A stretch of 64,000 nt of DNA from Mesorhizobium sp. BR1-1-16 (GTDB lineage Bacteria; Pseudomonadota; Alphaproteobacteria; Rhizobiales; Kaistiaceae). The position numbers and the translations under genes are program-made. This document shows positions 62,701 to 64,000 of this stretch, piece by piece. The notes beneath the pieces are model-generated. The model was not told the DNA's origin, searched no databases, and worked only from the letters and a program-made list of their open reading frames with translations. The DNA is taken from the NCBI RefSeq assembly GCF_020165495.1, contig NZ_JAIUIE010000014.1:55449-119448 (forward strand). Direction: 5' to 3'. Each line of letters starts with the position of its first letter. Position 1 is the stretch's first letter.

Positions 62701-63562
62701 TGACCTGGCCGAAATCGCAGAAGATGAAGTTAGCGGAGGCAAGGCCCCCGAGCAGACCTGTGCTGGTGCTAAGCGCATGATAGAGCGCGCGGGTCTTGCC
62801 GATACCCGAGGCGCCCCAGATGCGAGCGGAAGCGCCGGGCTCTTCCAGCTCGGCCACGAGGCGCGCGGCGAGCTGGGAGAACTCGATCGCGTTGGCCTCG
62901 TAGGGGCCGAGCGAGAATTTGCGGTCGGGGCTGTCGATGAACGGCGGCGCGGCGATGTCGGCGCGCTTCCCCCAATGATCGAGAGTCGAAAAGCCGGCGA
63001 GGTCGATCGTAGCGTGCCGCTGCTTGATCCAGACCGCGACGCCGGGGTGCGCGCTGGCCCACGCAGCGAGCTTGTTCCCCTCATAGACATCGACCGCGGT
63101 GAGATTGGCGGGGTTACCGCCGGCGGTCGTGATGCCCTTCTTGATCGCGTTGATGCGGTCGGCCGGCTTGTTACCGACGAGCGCCTTGGCAGTGATGCCA
63201 ATATAGCTGCCGCCGCGCGCGAGCACGTCACGCACAGCATGATTGAGAATCTTGACCGGGACGGTCTTCTTTTGGGTCGGTTTGGTCCAGACCTCCTGTT
63301 CCCACTGGGCGTTGCCCGTGTCCTTCGCCTTGCATTGAAAGATCATGTCGCGGCCGGGTAAATAATCGGTCGAGGCCTCGCCGCCCGTCCAGATGATGCT
63401 GGCATCCTGGCCCCCATCGGCGACGGTGATCTGGAGAGGAACATGGACCCCGCGCAGCGGAACGCCGGCCTTGCGGGCTTCGGCGTAGAGGAGACGTCGC
63501 AGCAGCTCGACAAGTTCGTCGCCAGTAAAGTCCTTGATCTCGTCGGGATGGACCGTGAACAT
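59753..63562 (-). CDS. Nuclease-STAND-type NTPase (Avs-like), 1269 residues
   Basis: A large three-part protein. Residues about 10-180: restriction-endonuclease-like (Mrr-type) domain with VADGGQDAS (Asp49/Asp53) and IFQCKAKD (Q76-x-K78). Residues about 215-520: P-loop NTPase with Walker A GASGIGKT (250-257) and Walker B AVLVVDG (305-311). Residues about 520-1269: long helical, repeat-like sensor region. This layout matches antiviral STAND (Avs) proteins, in which the C-terminal repeats recognise a phage protein and trigger oligomerisation and DNA cleavage. Alone on the minus strand, converging on the ABC-3C operon. Start has weak upstream signal but agrees with the domain edge. Confidence 0.8.
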   Translation of the reverse strand: MFTVHPDEIKDFTGDELVELLRRLLYAEARKAGVPLRGVHVPLQITVADGGQDASIIWTGGEASTDYLPGRDMIFQCKAKDTGNAQWEQEVWTKPTQKKTVPVKILNHAVRDVLARGGSYIGITAKALVGNKPADRINAIKKGITTAGGNPANLTAVDVYEGNKLAAWASAHPGVAVWIKQRHATIDLAGFSTLDHWGKRADIAAPPFIDSPDRKFSLGPYEANAIEFSQLAARLVAELEEPGASARIWGASGIGKTRALYHALSTSTGLLGGLASANFIFCDFGQVRERLWDVANQIVKEGSAAVLVVDGCPLDKARELNALAHTEDSQLRVITVGAEGLDHDDHCVMIRPTKADGATIRGILKNKLTKAKADELDYIADLCDGFPRIAVLATESYEKNAILKSVDDVAQQILDAAGAERETVRALECLSLFDSLSPDDNPDAFDDLAETLVHMNGELMYENLVIASRQHLVERSHGTMTAQPRPIADFLALRRLDYLRPSTLIGFLSSAQPPHRNAMLARWRFLARSRTLSEVIRILLRGSFADANIVHPNVAPYLTAFVHVEPDRTGTALYWAIVRVPLADVEAIAVTDELVDALRLLASRQDSFSPAAQIVLRLAAVAPKESSQPIMRLLRQLFQVALAGTQADDRRRRAALEEALEEDDPRIRRVGVEALGAMIQTHISRSEEFEQIGAEAFHPEWAPDDHGTINAYFDWALRRLLDLWRKDIELRPVIEEHVAGDIRNLLSPELLPTLEIFVKEVVDASGHWFGATHGIGDWLYFDRPEEPTNFSLAVRALFDMTLPTDPVDQVRLHSRYWMSDLRDPDKRYAQDQENPDYEYSARRVQALVPEIARSPDQLARAIRFMATEEMNAPQVFAQALAPELPDPLDTFEQAVAALDASGTRAGAPFVASLLSALDRQLQDRPDDVVTLESVAKTSDVLAANPMHIVTSLRVTDERLDAFTNDVRDGRIAPAQSVSISYGRGLEEVGHTALARFITALVDRGNDGGAWAALEILSMVTHGQKAIAPEIIDLAKLAILSPSIADDAEGNASNADYTYDRMLHIIDTGGGIDADFARHFAQQVVQTCRTTGPRRGGPSDALRGALAIVIQRAPAEVWPVLAGFYEIATRVERERLNAITSATKIFAYDVSRIGAGALFYTPLKLMLEWVAADPDGRIAFLLTFFPILEQKDGEWTWHPALQKLAKLYGGRKRFRDALRLRIYPNSWGGSLNPHLTSFKAPLASWTNDSVLGDWAGTMLDYVTRSLESEF

Positions 63563-64000
63563 GCCGTCTTCCTAGCGCGGCCGCGTCGTCGGCGAACGAC
63601 AGGATGATCCACGACCGAAGGTTAAGATATCGAACAGCGTCGCTTGTAGGTCGACCTCGAACTCACAGGTTCCTACACTCCAGCGCTCAGAAGCTGTCGG
63701 TCGGCTAGATCCTCGATTTCAGACGTTCGGGACGGCGCGGCGTCGGCATCGAACGAACGGCGGCTTTAGGGTCGCGGCGGAGATGCCTGTACGTCCATAA
63801 TGAGGGCGCGAAGCGGCCGTTCGCAGCTGCTCGTCGGATGGCTGCTTTGGGTCAGAAGCAGCGCTGCAGCCGATGCGTTCCTCTGCGGGTGATTGGCGCC
63901 ATTCCGATGCGGCTGCAGTTACCGGTCCGCCCGCCGCACGACGGCGGGCGGGCCGCAGCGAACCGGCGCGGGCGCAGCAGGCCGCCCCCCCCCCCCCCCC
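63563..64000. other. Terminal intergenic stretch ending in poly-C
   Basis: About 440 bases upstream of the STAND gene with no gene recognised; it should contain that gene's promoter. The last 16 bases of the window are all C, more likely a contig edge or sequencing artefact than biology. Confidence 0.4.

Noticed and set aside
1..64000. CRISPR arrays, tRNA or rRNA genes, intact insertion sequences
   Set aside because: No regularly spaced repeats, no cloverleaf-like or rRNA-like sequence, and no intact transposase found while reading both strands.

Overview
The window looks like a chromosomal segment of a high-GC alphaproteobacterium, most likely Hyphomicrobiales (Rhizobiales). Pointers are a RegB/RegA-type redox two-component pair beside a cytochrome o quinol oxidase gene, a B12-riboswitch-controlled CbiM, and many sugar or polyol ABC importers with their own regulators and Gfo/Idh/MocA dehydrogenases. 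No rRNA, tRNA or CRISPR array was seen. Function calls come from reading translated sequence and motifs; no database search was run.

Layout. 1-4160: the 5' part of cyoA (minus), a divergent MHS-type MFS transporter, and the RegA-like regulator and RegB-like kinase. 4276-5246: cobalamin riboswitch, CbiM-like permease and a hairpin. 5255-8850: a decayed PepSY-type membrane gene, a Tet-type efflux pump with divergent TetR regulator and operator, and an SDR with divergent HxlR regulator. 8957-9799: exonuclease III.

9796-15183: first carbohydrate locus (LacI regulator with paired operators, CUT1 binding protein, two permeases, Gfo/Idh dehydrogenase). 15218-21864: a minus-strand oxidative cluster led by a 947-residue two-haem-domain protein (catalase-like domain fused to a fatty-acid alpha-dioxygenase), followed by a RoxA-like dihaem cytochrome c, a small polytopic membrane protein and a nitroreductase-like protein. 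22411-27507: second carbohydrate locus (shortened LacI regulator, operators, Gfo/Idh, CUT1 importer). 27576-34579: third locus on the minus strand (HTH-binding-protein fusion regulator, TIM-barrel isomerase, CUT1 importer, zinc alcohol dehydrogenase). 34785-42379: CUT2 importer with an M24 peptidase-like enzyme and a divergent ROK regulator. 42539-51191: second CUT2 importer with ABM monooxygenase, dehydrogenase and epimerase, and a divergent ROK regulator followed by a binding-protein paralogue lacking a signal peptide. No stand-alone CUT1 ATPase is present, so the three CUT1 importers probably use ATPases encoded elsewhere.

From about 51370 to the end the character changes. A broken tyrosine integrase is followed by lower-GC genes and long non-coding stretches, and by three candidate conflict (antiviral) modules: a CHAT protease with a small EACC1-like partner, an ABC-three-component system with a restriction-endonuclease-like effector, and a 1269-residue nuclease-STAND-type NTPase. 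This is most simply read as an acquired defence island.
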